Shown piece after piece: positions 23,591-32,326 of a stretch of 32,908 bases of DNA. Each line of letters begins with the position of its first letter. The stretch's first letter is position 1. Made by a program: the position numbers and the translations under genes. The stretch is from Leptospiraceae bacterium UBA2033 (GTDB lineage: Bacteria > Spirochaetota > Leptospiria > Leptospirales > Leptospiraceae). The notes beneath the pieces were generated by a model. The model did not search any database. It saw nothing but the letters and a program-made list of their open reading frames with translations, and was not told where the DNA came from. The stretch spans positions 3,193 through 36,100 of the forward strand of contig DDBL01000239.1 of the NCBI GenBank assembly GCA_002333425.1, read 5' to 3'.

Positions 23591-25738
23591 ATGAGAGAAA
23601 ATATAAAAATCAAAAGAACGAAACAGGGAATTCCCAAAGTTACTGCGAATACAATTGAGGATTGTATGTATGCGTTAGGTTATATTCATGCAGTGGATAG
23701 AGGTATGCAGATGATTTTTATGAAGACACTTGGTCGTGGTAGGCTTTCAGAACTTTTAGATGCAAGTGATACTTCTCTTGCTATTGATATTTTTTTTAGA
23801 CGAATGAATTGGTATGGAAGAACAAGTAAACCATTATCCGAAGTCGAGCCTGAGAAACGAAAATGGTTAGATTCTTATTGTTTGGGTGTAAATGAGGGGT
23901 TTGCTAAAACTTATCCTTTTGAGTTGACGCTGCTTGGAGTTCCGAAAGAGACTTGGGTAATTGAGGATTGTATTTTAATCTCAAGGATGATAGGCTATTT
24001 AACATTAGCCCAATCACAAGCAGAGATAGAAAGACTTTTTATTGAAATGGTGCAAGCGGGACTTAGCGAAACGCATCTTAAAGAATTATTTCCCAATATT
24101 TTAGCGGGAGCGAATTACGATTGGATAAAAAAAATTCAATTAGAAGAAAGAGTTATTTCTCCTGAAATTCTTTGGGAGATTGGAGCACCAAAAATGATGG
24201 CTTCCAATAACTGGGTTATCGGTGGTAAATTGACTAAGAGCGGCAAACCAATCTTATCCAATGATCCTCATTTGGAAATCAACCGGCTGCCTGCTGTTTG
24301 GTGTGAAGTGATTTTAACTACAAGGGATTGGTTTGCTATGGGTGGAAGTATGCCCGGGATTCCAGGAATTTTGACAGGTAGGACAAAAGATTTAAGCTTT
24401 GGAGTTACATATGCGTTTGTGGATGGGCATGATTCTTGGATGGAACAATGTAGAGAAGGAAAATATTTAAAAGAAGGAAAATACAAACCATTTCTAATTC
24501 GAAAAGAAACTATTCTTCGAAAGAAAAAAAAGAGGGAAGAAATAATATTCTATGAGAATGAACATGGAACGCTTGCTGGGGACCCATATAAGGAAGGAGT
24601 TTATTTATCTTCTTTATGGGCTGGCGTTGAATCGGGAGGTGCTTCGGTTAATGCTGTTTTGTCTCTACTTACGATTAAGAATACAAAAGAAGCAATGGAG
24701 TCTATTCGAGAATTAGAAACTGCTTGGAATTTTGTGATTGCCGATTCGGAAGGAAATATTGGTTATCAGATGACCGGAAAAGTTCCCAAGAGAAAAAAGA
24801 ATACAAGTGGGTTTGTGCCATATTGTGGTTGGGACAAAAAGGATGACTGGAATGGATTTGAGTCACCAGCCGACTTACCAAAATCTTATAATCCAAAGGA
24901 AGGATTTTTTGTTACGGCTAATAACGATTTAAACCAATACGGAAAAGTAAAACCAATTAATATGGGTATGGGATCTTACCGCGCTGACAGGATAACCAAT
25001 CTTATCCGCAATGGCTCTAATTTTACCGTAGATGATGTATGTAAAATGCACTATGATGTATATTCTCTAGAAGCAGAAATATTTATGAAAATTTTAAAAC
25101 CACTTCTTCCTGATACAGAGCAAGGAAATATTCTTGCGAATTGGGATTTTAAATATGATGTAGAGTCTAAGGGTGCTTATCTGTTTGAAGTATTTTACAA
25201 AGCTTTATTTAAAGAAGTATTCGGTAAAAAAAATCTAGGAGAAAAATTGATTTCTTTTTTACAAGAAGAGACAGGTGTATTTGTAGATTTTTATGATAAG
25301 TTTGTAAATATTTTGTTAGCTGAAAAATCTATTTGGTTTGGTGGCGAAACTAGGCAAGAGATATACAGGAGAATTGCCGCAGAAAGCCTAAATACTCCAA
25401 TTAAAACTTGGGGTAGTGTCCAAGAAATTAGTTTTACCCATATTTTATTTGGCGGAAAACTTCCTCGATTTTTAGGATTTGATAAAGGTCCGATTGCACT
25501 TCCGGGTGGACGAGCTACTATTTCACAAGGACAAATTTATAGAGCTGCAGGTCGTAAAACTAGTTTTGCCGCATCTATTCGAATTGTTTCCGATATGGCG
25601 ACTAACGATTCTGTGAGTAACATGCCGGGAGGAGCTAGTGATAGAAGATTTTCTAAATGGTATTCTTCTGATTTAGAAAATTGGATTTTGGGTAAGTATA
25701 AAACTCTTTCTCCTAATTCTGAGGAAATAAAGTTTTAA
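23591..25738 (+). CDS. Penicillin acylase family (S45) Ntn hydrolase
   Basis: The 715-aa precursor should self-cleave to an alpha/beta heterodimer with an N-terminal Ser nucleophile. The alpha part (1 to ~204) includes YALGYIHAVDRGMQM and LGRGRLSELL; the cleavage site is in MMASNNWVIGG with S205 as nucleophile. Then come LSNDPHLE, GIPGILTGRTKDLSFGVT and the late Asn region with LPGGRATISQG. The family includes penicillin, cephalosporin and acyl-homoserine-lactone acylases, so the amide substrate is open. Most members are exported, but this one starts MRENIKIKRTKQGIP with no signal peptide, and AAGGAAG supports that start, so it may work in the cytoplasm. Overall length and motifs look complete. 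Confidence 0.93.
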   Translation: MRENIKIKRTKQGIPKVTANTIEDCMYALGYIHAVDRGMQMIFMKTLGRGRLSELLDASDTSLAIDIFFRRMNWYGRTSKPLSEVEPEKRKWLDSYCLGVNEGFAKTYPFELTLLGVPKETWVIEDCILISRMIGYLTLAQSQAEIERLFIEMVQAGLSETHLKELFPNILAGANYDWIKKIQLEERVISPEILWEIGAPKMMASNNWVIGGKLTKSGKPILSNDPHLEINRLPAVWCEVILTTRDWFAMGGSMPGIPGILTGRTKDLSFGVTYAFVDGHDSWMEQCREGKYLKEGKYKPFLIRKETILRKKKKREEIIFYENEHGTLAGDPYKEGVYLSSLWAGVESGGASVNAVLSLLTIKNTKEAMESIRELETAWNFVIADSEGNIGYQMTGKVPKRKKNTSGFVPYCGWDKKDDWNGFESPADLPKSYNPKEGFFVTANNDLNQYGKVKPINMGMGSYRADRITNLIRNGSNFTVDDVCKMHYDVYSLEAEIFMKILKPLLPDTEQGNILANWDFKYDVESKGAYLFEVFYKALFKEVFGKKNLGEKLISFLQEETGVFVDFYDKFVNILLAEKSIWFGGETRQEIYRRIAAESLNTPIKTWGSVQEISFTHILFGGKLPRFLGFDKGPIALPGGRATISQGQIYRAAGRKTSFAASIRIVSDMATNDSVSNMPGGASDRRFSKWYSSDLENWILGKYKTLSPNSEEIKF

Positions 25739-25816
25739 GAAAAATACTTTTGCGTTACATTGAATTCACGTTAACTTAATCAAGTTGGGTTTACTATTGA
25801 TTAACCTGTAAAGAAA

Positions 25817-25975
25817 TTATTTGAATCTGAGTATGAGTTTGATTTCTCCTTTTTCATTTTCAACTACTTCAAATCCTTCATCTGTTAGGGATTTTTTTAT
25901 TCTGAAAAGATTAAGATTTACAACCTTATCATTTTTCCCTGGAAGCTTTCGTTTTTTTACAATTTCTTTTTTCAT
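25817..25975 (-). CDS. Possible 52-aa small basic protein
   Basis: A short open frame from ATG 25975 encodes a Lys-rich 52-residue protein (MKKEIVKKRKLPGKNDKVV ... GFEVVENEKGEIKLIL) with amphipathic helix- and strand-like segments and no low-complexity bias, which looks more like protein than chance. No Shine-Dalgarno is visible and I do not recognise a family. It lies between the penicillin-acylase gene (opposite strand) and a long gene-poor stretch. Confidence 0.35.
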   Translation of the reverse strand: MKKEIVKKRKLPGKNDKVVNLNLFRIKKSLTDEGFEVVENEKGEIKLILRFK

Positions 25976-26378
25976 TGGTAATTAGATTTTCGTCTTTTGC
26001 TGTTTTAGTACTTAATGATTAAGTTTTGTGAAATAACTTTTTTTGATAAACAACTCACTTATGAGACTTAATCGAATTGAAAAATGTCTCATAACGAGTG
26101 AATGTGACAAAATAAAGTTATGCGATACTTATTAGCTTTTTATTTAATCATATTTACCAAACAAAACTAACAGTTTCAAAAAATATTGCAAGAGCAGTGT
26201 AAATATAAAATTTATACTAAGGGTATTGAAAAATTTTTTAAATCTATCGTTTTAATTTTAGGGATTGGATTTTTTATGAAGCAAAGACGAAACAGATTCG
26301 ATAGGGATAGCAACTTACATAGTGTATAGATTTTTGAATAGATTTTTAAGACTTGTTTCTGATATTTGTATTTGATAC
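25976..26378. other. Gene-free AT-rich region with one imperfect hairpin
   Basis: No convincing gene on either strand. CACTTATGAGAC (26056-26067) faces GTCTCATAACGAGTG (26086-26100); the inner 8 bp pair perfectly and a further 4 bp pair past a 3-nt bulge, loop 18 nt. No T-run follows, so this could be an operator or RNA element rather than a terminator. No strong promoter for the downstream five-gene operon is obvious. Confidence 0.45.
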
Positions 26379-27050
26379 ATGAAATTCATAATTGTCAGTC
26401 ATATCGTTAAAATCATACTTTCTTTTTGGTTCTTGTTCATAAGAAAACAGGAATATTATATTCCAGAAGCAACAGAAAAATATTTGAATCAGAAAAATGG
26501 ATTCATTTTTGCTGGTTGGCACAATCAAATTCTTTCTTTAACAAGACATGTTGCTTATTATTTACAAAGAGATAGGCATATTCTTCTAACTCCTTTAGTC
26601 TCACTTTCTAAGGACGGAGAATTTATTTACCAGACCTTTCTTCGTTTTAAAATGTTATCTGTTAGAGGCTCAACAAGTAAGGGTGGTTCAACTGCACTTC
26701 GTCAAATACTAAAAGCAATCAAAGAAGGTAGGGTTCCTATTTTTACACCTGATGGTCCACGTGGTCCTGCTTACAAAGTTCAAACGGGAGTAATCCAAAT
26801 GGCATCTTTGACAAAACTTCCAATCATTACTTTTTATTCTAAGTTTGATGAATACTATGAATTTAAAAGTTGGGACAAACAGCGATTTCCCAAGTTTTTT
26901 GCTAGAGAGTGGGTAGATTACTCAGAGCCTTTTTTTGTTCCTGAAAAAATTGAGAATTACGAAGAGTATGCGCTAGAGTTAGAGAAAAGAATGTTAGAGC
27001 AAGTTTCTCGTTTAGATAAAATAGTCGAAGAAGCAAAAGCTAAGAGGTAA
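26379..27050 (+). CDS. DUF374 lysophospholipid acyltransferase-like protein
   Basis: A 223-aa member of the DUF374 branch of the glycerolipid acyltransferase-like superfamily. The family hallmarks are present: FAGWHNQIL (H48), PLVSLSKDGEFI, SVRGSTSKGGSTALRQIL and FTPDGPRGPAYKVQTG. The N-terminus (IVSHIVKIILSFWFLFI) is a membrane-associating helix. A role in acylating lipid A precursors or phospholipids at the inner membrane is inferred from the superfamily. It is first in a five-gene operon, with SppA starting 3 nt after its stop. No Shine-Dalgarno is evident before ATG 26379. Confidence 0.88.
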   Translation: MKFIIVSHIVKIILSFWFLFIRKQEYYIPEATEKYLNQKNGFIFAGWHNQILSLTRHVAYYLQRDRHILLTPLVSLSKDGEFIYQTFLRFKMLSVRGSTSKGGSTALRQILKAIKEGRVPIFTPDGPRGPAYKVQTGVIQMASLTKLPIITFYSKFDEYYEFKSWDKQRFPKFFAREWVDYSEPFFVPEKIENYEEYALELEKRMLEQVSRLDKIVEEAKAKR

Positions 27051-27053
27051 AAT

Positions 27054-28058
27054 ATGTCCAAAATGATTCAATCTATTTTAATTGTATTTTTATTATTTTC
27101 ACTGGAAGCCTGTGTCATCGGTAATTCAGTTAAATTTCCTACACTCGGTCCTGATAAAGAGGCTGAGTTATTAGAGCATGTGATGGAGGGAACTGACAAA
27201 GATAAAATTTTAATTTTATCTATTGATGGTGTTATTTCCGAAACACCCACGGGAGCTTCCATTTTTGGAGGTGGTGGCGGTGAATCAACCGTATCCGCTA
27301 TTATCAATGATTTAATCAAGGCAAGTTTTGATAAGGATATTAAGGGAGTTATCTTAAAAGTTAATTCTCCGGGTGGAACTGTTACCGGTAGTGACTTGAT
27401 CTACAGAGAGCTTATGAAATACAAGGCGTCTACCGGTGTTCCTATTGTTGCTCTTTTTATGGATAAGGCAGCAAGTGGTGGATACTATGTTGCTATGGCT
27501 GCGGATAAGATTGTTTCTCTGCCAACATCTGTCACAGGATCAGTAGGAGTTATACTTTCTGGATTTAATGTGAAAGAGGGACTTGATAAACTAGGTGTAA
27601 AAGATCAGTCTATCACCTCGGGTCAGAATAAAGCAATCGGCTCGCCTTTCTTAGAAATGAAACCAGAACAAAAAATGATTCTCCAATCAATCGTGAGTAA
27701 TCTATACGAACGTTTTTTTAGTATTGTAAAACTCAATCGCCAAAATGTTCCAGAACAAAAATTAAGAGAAATCTGTGATGGAAGAATTTTTACGGCAGAC
27801 CAAGCTTTAAAAGAAGGTATGATTGATAAGGTCGGTTATATCGAAGATACAATAATGGAATTAATGAAAATGGAGAAATATTCTAAGAATGCATCTCCCA
27901 ATAATACAAGGCCAAGACTTGTATATTATTCTCATATAAAACAGAAAGTCAGAAGTGTTTACCAAATTATGGCAGAAGAATCCAATCAATTTAGTACTTT
28001 GGAAAACCTTCTAAAGGCGACGACTGAAATCAAATTCATGTACCTCTGGTCTTATTAA
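27054..28058 (+). CDS. sppA: Signal peptide peptidase SppA (S49), lipoprotein-anchored
   Basis: SppA degrades cleaved signal peptides in the membrane. At 334 aa it is the short, single-domain form. The Ser-Lys dyad is S141 in AASGGYY and K193 in SGQNKAIGSP; the 52-residue spacing equals that of Bacillus SppA as I recall it. KVNSPGGTVTGSD precedes it. Instead of a plain transmembrane anchor, the N-terminus (IQSILIVFLLFSLEAC) ends in a lipobox-like LEAC, so the protein is probably lipid-anchored. A Gly-rich insertion (FGGGGGES) follows the first strand. AAGAGG precedes ATG 27054, and the gene overlaps the next by one base (TAATG). Confidence 0.93.
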   Translation: MSKMIQSILIVFLLFSLEACVIGNSVKFPTLGPDKEAELLEHVMEGTDKDKILILSIDGVISETPTGASIFGGGGGESTVSAIINDLIKASFDKDIKGVILKVNSPGGTVTGSDLIYRELMKYKASTGVPIVALFMDKAASGGYYVAMAADKIVSLPTSVTGSVGVILSGFNVKEGLDKLGVKDQSITSGQNKAIGSPFLEMKPEQKMILQSIVSNLYERFFSIVKLNRQNVPEQKLREICDGRIFTADQALKEGMIDKVGYIEDTIMELMKMEKYSKNASPNNTRPRLVYYSHIKQKVRSVYQIMAEESNQFSTLENLLKATTEIKFMYLWSY

Positions 28059-29473
28059 TGTTATTTAACTCAATTCCTTTTCTAATTTTATTTTTATTTA
28101 CCTATCTTCTTTATTGGAATGTAGATGATAAATACAAAAAGTATGTGATCGCAGGTTCCTCTTTTCTATTCTATTTGTACTATGATGTATTGGCAACGGT
28201 TCATTTTTTTGCAGTGATTTTGGTGAATTACTATTTTAGTGAAAAAATGTTTACCTTAAAACAAAAAGGAGAGGATACAGGTAAATTACTAAAAATCATC
28301 CTGATTTTAAATATTATTAATTTAGCCTTCTTTAAATATTTTTACTTTTTATTAGATTCCTTTTTTAGTTTAACTCATTCCCAAATGTTTAAGGATTTAT
28401 CATCTTCGGTTAATATTATTTTACCGCTAGCGATTAGCTTTTATACATTTCAATTAATTGCAATACAAGTAGATATTCATAGAAATAGAATTCCAGAACG
28501 AATTTCATTTTTTGATTACACTATCTTTATTATTTTCTTTCCTCAACTCATAGCAGGACCAATTATGAGGACGTCTGATTTTTTGCCTAGACTTGATAAA
28601 CCTGTGATTACACCGGACTTAATGAAGAGTGGACTATTTTTGTTAATCATTGGTGCTTTTAAAAAAGTTGTCATTGCGGATAACGTTGGAGCTCTGATCT
28701 CTCCTGTTTACATGGAGCCAGAGAAGTATCATTTCATATCTATTTTTATTGCATTTTTGGGATTTGCAGCTCAGGTGTATTCTGATTTTAGCGGTTATAC
28801 TGATATGGCGAGAGGTCTTGCACTTCTATTGGGTTTTGAAATTCCAGAAAACTTCAGAGGTCCTTTTTATTCAGCCTCGTTCACTGAGTTATGGTCTAGG
28901 TGGCATATCACACTTTCTACTTGGCTAAGGGATTATCTATATATACCTCTCGGTGGAAATGCCAAAGGTTTTCATATGAGTAACGTGAATATGTTTATCA
29001 CTATGGTAATTGGTGGACTTTGGCATGGAGCTAATTTGGCGTTTATTCTTTGGGGTGCTTATTTTGGAATCCTACTTTGGATAGAGAGACTTTTTTTAGC
29101 AAAGGGATACAATTTAGTTCCTAAAAATCCAATTTTGAATTTTACCAAAAGGATGTTTGTATTTGTGTTATTTTCTATGTCTGCGATTTTTTTTAGAAGT
29201 GGGGCATATGGAACGGATTCCACTACATTTATGTATAAATTATCTTCGAATTTTTTCGGTATGAATTTAGGAAGAGGGATTGCTGGGCGAGATGAAGTGA
29301 TTCTTTATATTGTTTTGACTTTAATATTAAATTTCTTTCAATACAATAGTCATATAGTTGAGAAATGGAAAAAAGCGCAAAACATCCTATTGCCCATGGC
29401 TTCTATTTTGCTATTTCTTCTACTGAGCCTATTCGGAGATGGGGGTGGAGACTTTATCTATTTTCAATTTTAA
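28058..29473 (+). CDS. MBOAT-family O-acyltransferase (AlgI-like)
   Basis: A polytopic inner-membrane protein (471 aa, about 10-12 helices) that moves acyl groups, often acetyl, to extracellular polysaccharides or envelope glycans. The MBOAT core is clear: YSDFSGYTDMARGLALLLGF, then ELWSRWHITLSTWLRDYLYIPLGG, and the catalytic His H323 in GLWHGANLAFILWG. The start uses the TAATG overlap with sppA. AlgI-type systems normally need a partner (AlgJ/AlgX or DltD-like SGNH protein); none is next to it, although the following lipoprotein gene could encode a partner of unknown type. Confidence 0.93.
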   Translation: MLFNSIPFLILFLFTYLLYWNVDDKYKKYVIAGSSFLFYLYYDVLATVHFFAVILVNYYFSEKMFTLKQKGEDTGKLLKIILILNIINLAFFKYFYFLLDSFFSLTHSQMFKDLSSSVNIILPLAISFYTFQLIAIQVDIHRNRIPERISFFDYTIFIIFFPQLIAGPIMRTSDFLPRLDKPVITPDLMKSGLFLLIIGAFKKVVIADNVGALISPVYMEPEKYHFISIFIAFLGFAAQVYSDFSGYTDMARGLALLLGFEIPENFRGPFYSASFTELWSRWHITLSTWLRDYLYIPLGGNAKGFHMSNVNMFITMVIGGLWHGANLAFILWGAYFGILLWIERLFLAKGYNLVPKNPILNFTKRMFVFVLFSMSAIFFRSGAYGTDSTTFMYKLSSNFFGMNLGRGIAGRDEVILYIVLTLILNFFQYNSHIVEKWKKAQNILLPMASILLFLLLSLFGDGGGDFIYFQF

Positions 29474-29481
29474 GGCTTAGA

Positions 29482-30072
29482 ATGTTACTAAAAGAAAGAC
29501 TCTTTTTTCTCTTATTCTTTCTAATAGTTGAATGCCAAACCCCTTGGTATCGTAAACTTCCGAATGAAGAGAAGGGGTTAAATCCAAACTTAGTTGGAGT
29601 TTGGACAAAAAAAACGAATCCCAGATCGGCTATTAATTCCTCTTGGCACAAAAATACTTGGACGGAAAAAATTGTTTTGCAAACTTCAGATCAATTTGTT
29701 AAAACCTATCACTCAGAAACTTGGATTGGTAATAGGCAGATTCTAAGAAAAGTAGAGGGATTTGGAACTTTCACCATTCAGAATAATTGGATTTTATTAG
29801 AAACAAAAACACTCAAATTAATCGAGAAAGAGGATGACAAATTAATGAAAAATGAATCAAAAATTTTTGAATCTTCCTTGTTGTATTATTATTATAAGGA
29901 AGGAAATCTAATTATACCGATGATTTATGATATGGGATACGAAGAAAAAGACTTTGGAGTAAAGGACGGGGTTGTTATACCTTATGATGAGAAGAGTCCT
30001 AATTTTTTTCGGTTTATAAAAATATATGCTTTCAAAGAATTTCAATCCCATGCTTACTATCCAGATAAATGA
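29482..30072 (+). CDS. Putative lipoprotein of unknown function
   Basis: The 196-aa product begins at ATG 29482, 8 nt after the MBOAT stop, with AAGG overlapping that stop. A longer in-frame version starts inside the MBOAT gene and would bury the signal. The signal LFFLLFFLIVEC has a lipobox-like IVEC. The mature part is rich in Trp, Tyr and Lys with alternating beta-strand-like segments (LVGVWTKKTNP, WTEKIVLQTSDQFVKTY, FGTFTIQNNWILLETKT), suggesting a lipocalin-like or small beta-barrel fold. I do not recognise a family. Placement between an MBOAT enzyme and a membrane phosphatase suggests an envelope role. Confidence 0.75.
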   Translation: MLLKERLFFLLFFLIVECQTPWYRKLPNEEKGLNPNLVGVWTKKTNPRSAINSSWHKNTWTEKIVLQTSDQFVKTYHSETWIGNRQILRKVEGFGTFTIQNNWILLETKTLKLIEKEDDKLMKNESKIFESSLLYYYYKEGNLIIPMIYDMGYEEKDFGVKDGVVIPYDEKSPNFFRFIKIYAFKEFQSHAYYPDK

Positions 30073-30079
30073 GAGAAAC

Positions 30080-31078
30080 ATGACGAATCCATTTAACGTC
30101 TACAGTCAGCGAAAGTATTCTATTATTCTAAAGAATTCGTTTCTTTTTTCTTTATTCCTCTTGTTTGTTTTAATTTTGGATCAGACTGATTATATTGAAT
30201 TTAGTCATGGTCTTTTTTGGATAGTTTACAACTCTATATTCATTACTGTTTTTCTAATATTAAATTTTCCTGAATTAAAATATCTCAAAAAACTTTTAGA
30301 TTTAGTGAATTATTTTTATACAAGCGAAAGTCATTCTCTAGATTTGGTAAATTTGAATCTCCAGACATTCGTTTTCCCTTTAAATTTAAGTGATGATAAC
30401 TATGAAGTATATGGAAAATTGCAACCTGCTACTTATCTAGGTGGTGACATTATCAACCACGCAAAGGATAGGGAAGGGAACTATTGGTTTGCAGTGGGGG
30501 ATGCATCGGGTCATGATTTGAATTCTCATTTATTTAGTATGATGATTTTAAATCAAATGAACTACTTGGTGAATGTAGCTAAAACTCCTAAAGAAATGAA
30601 CGAGATGTTAAACCAAGGGCTTCGAGAGCGAATTCAAAGTTATCCTATACCAATAAATAGTTATGCTTCTCTTGGTTTATTGAAATCAGATCCAAATGGG
30701 AATTTTCAACATTATGGTTTACATCCAAACTTTATTCTTTATAGAACTGCTAAAAAGGATATTGAAATCATTGAAACAAGTGGGCATTTTATTGGAATCG
30801 AAGTTTCCAATGCATTTCATTCTAACTCCAAAGAAGAACATAAAAATCATTATTTCTCTATGAACAAAGGTGATATTTTATTTTGTTTTACGGATGGAAT
30901 TTTTGAACAAAGAAATAAAGAAAGAAAATACTTCGGTTATAGATTATACGAATTTATCAAAAATGAGGATAAGAGCAATCTTCCTCTTTTTTCTAAAAGG
31001 CTTTTTGAATCAGTAAAACAATTTGCAGGTGAAACAATTGACGATGATATGACAATACTTATCATCCGTAAAAAATAA
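30080..31078 (+). CDS. Membrane-anchored SpoIIE-type PP2C phosphatase
   Basis: The 332-aa protein starts at ATG 30080, with GAGAG 5 nt before it. A longer in-frame start at 30026 would overlap the lipoprotein gene. Two membrane helices (about 17-33 and 43-58) are followed by a short linker and a SpoIIE PP2C domain (about 105-332). Its motifs are YLGGDIINH, AVGDASGHDLNSHLFSM, ILFCFTDGIFEQRN and ETIDDDMTILII. GHG of the usual motif is GHD here, while the acidic metal ligands are kept. With almost no extracytoplasmic loop it probably senses membrane or partner state. It is last in the DUF374-sppA-MBOAT-lipoprotein operon and convergent with the next gene. Confidence 0.88.
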   Translation: MTNPFNVYSQRKYSIILKNSFLFSLFLLFVLILDQTDYIEFSHGLFWIVYNSIFITVFLILNFPELKYLKKLLDLVNYFYTSESHSLDLVNLNLQTFVFPLNLSDDNYEVYGKLQPATYLGGDIINHAKDREGNYWFAVGDASGHDLNSHLFSMMILNQMNYLVNVAKTPKEMNEMLNQGLRERIQSYPIPINSYASLGLLKSDPNGNFQHYGLHPNFILYRTAKKDIEIIETSGHFIGIEVSNAFHSNSKEEHKNHYFSMNKGDILFCFTDGIFEQRNKERKYFGYRLYEFIKNEDKSNLPLFSKRLFESVKQFAGETIDDDMTILIIRKK

Positions 31079-31081
31079 AAA

Positions 31082-32317
31082 TTACCTCATAAAAGGTAAA
31101 TCATTCCAATCCCAAACTCTTTTTTGATGGCTGTCAATATTATTTGGCTTTAAATTCCAAAAATACGTTTCCATTGATACGGCACCTCTGAAATTAATCC
31201 CAAAAGAAATTAGAGCGCATACAATAAATAATCCACCAATGATTGATTTGAAGTTGAGATATTTTATAAAGTAAATCAAATAATAAATTAGAAACGGAAT
31301 TAAATCTGATAAGAGCCGATAACCATAGGAATGCCCACCCCACCAATTTAGGTTTCGAGATACTAAAATCCAGTGTAATATTATAATAGAAAAAAATGCA
31401 TAATCAAGTAGGTCCAAAGTTTCTAATTTTCTTTTTAAATAAATCCCATAAATGCAAAATAAAAAAATAGGGGAATATACAAATAAACCTCTTGCGGGAC
31501 TAACCAAATTTCCAAGCAGAGCCTCATAGAATGTATCACTTCCACTTACTTTTCTAAAATCATAATAAGGATGAGTAATACTTCCAAATACAATCTGGTT
31601 TATATAAAAAAAACTAATCAAAATTAAGAATCCTAATCCTAAAAAATAGATAGAATTTTTACGCAAAAGATAAATCACAACAAGGCTTAAAAAAAAAATA
31701 GGTAGTAGATTCGTGGGTCGGACTACATAGGAAAAATAAAGAGGTATAGCGGATAATATCAAATAGACTGATTTTTTCAGGCTGAATAAATAAAGAACAA
31801 TACTCAGAAGTAGAATACTACCAGTATGCTGCCATAGACCTCTCGAAATAGTAGAGAATACAATTGTGCAAAAGGAAAATAGAAATATTACTAACATTGA
31901 TTTAGGTATGGATTTTGTTAGGTGTAAAGATAGTAAAAATAAAATTGATGCAGAGATTGCAAGCAGAGAAGAGGAAATGTTCTTTTCAAATCCAATTGTA
32001 GAAGAGGTGATTGCCTTTTCTTGTAGATTTTTTCCTTTAAGTGAATACCATTTGTCGATTACCCAAATATAAGGAATTGCTAATATACTTGGTCCATATG
32101 GATAGTAATTATAAAAATGTTCATTGGACTGTGTTAGGTTTGCATTAAATGCTTTGGGAAATAATTCTTGGTATTCATCTAGGTCTAGATTTCCCTCTTT
32201 TACAATACTAATTGTAGTGTAGATATTCCAAAGAGAATCATTTTGGTTAAATACTTTGGTCTGGAAAAATGCCATCCAGACAACAAAGTAAATAACCAAA
32301 GAAAGGAAAAATTTCAT
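31082..32317 (-). CDS. Polytopic membrane protein, GT-C glycosyltransferase-like
   Basis: About 411 aa with roughly ten membrane helices. The first loop after helix 1 holds the acidic pair NLDLDEY and a tyrosine-rich HFYNYYPYGPSILAIP. A late loop has NWWGGHSYGYRLLSDLIPF, a pattern shared with uncharacterised GT-C-like lipid-sugar transferases. GT-C enzymes move sugars from polyprenyl-phosphate donors outside the membrane, so an envelope glycan role is plausible but inferred. I chose ATG 32317; GTG 32323 (two residues longer) is also possible, and neither has a clear Shine-Dalgarno. It follows the transaldolase gene after about 10 bp, so the two are probably cotranscribed. Confidence 0.75.
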   Translation of the reverse strand: MKFFLSLVIYFVVWMAFFQTKVFNQNDSLWNIYTTISIVKEGNLDLDEYQELFPKAFNANLTQSNEHFYNYYPYGPSILAIPYIWVIDKWYSLKGKNLQEKAITSSTIGFEKNISSSLLAISASILFLLSLHLTKSIPKSMLVIFLFSFCTIVFSTISRGLWQHTGSILLLSIVLYLFSLKKSVYLILSAIPLYFSYVVRPTNLLPIFFLSLVVIYLLRKNSIYFLGLGFLILISFFYINQIVFGSITHPYYDFRKVSGSDTFYEALLGNLVSPARGLFVYSPIFLFCIYGIYLKRKLETLDLLDYAFFSIIILHWILVSRNLNWWGGHSYGYRLLSDLIPFLIYYLIYFIKYLNFKSIIGGLFIVCALISFGINFRGAVSMETYFWNLKPNNIDSHQKRVWDWNDLPFMR

Positions 32318-32326
32318 CAACACATT

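Noticed and set aside
26277..26330. 17-codon frame starting ATGAAGCAAAGACGA
   Set aside because: Too short, no ribosome-binding site, and no conservation can be judged.
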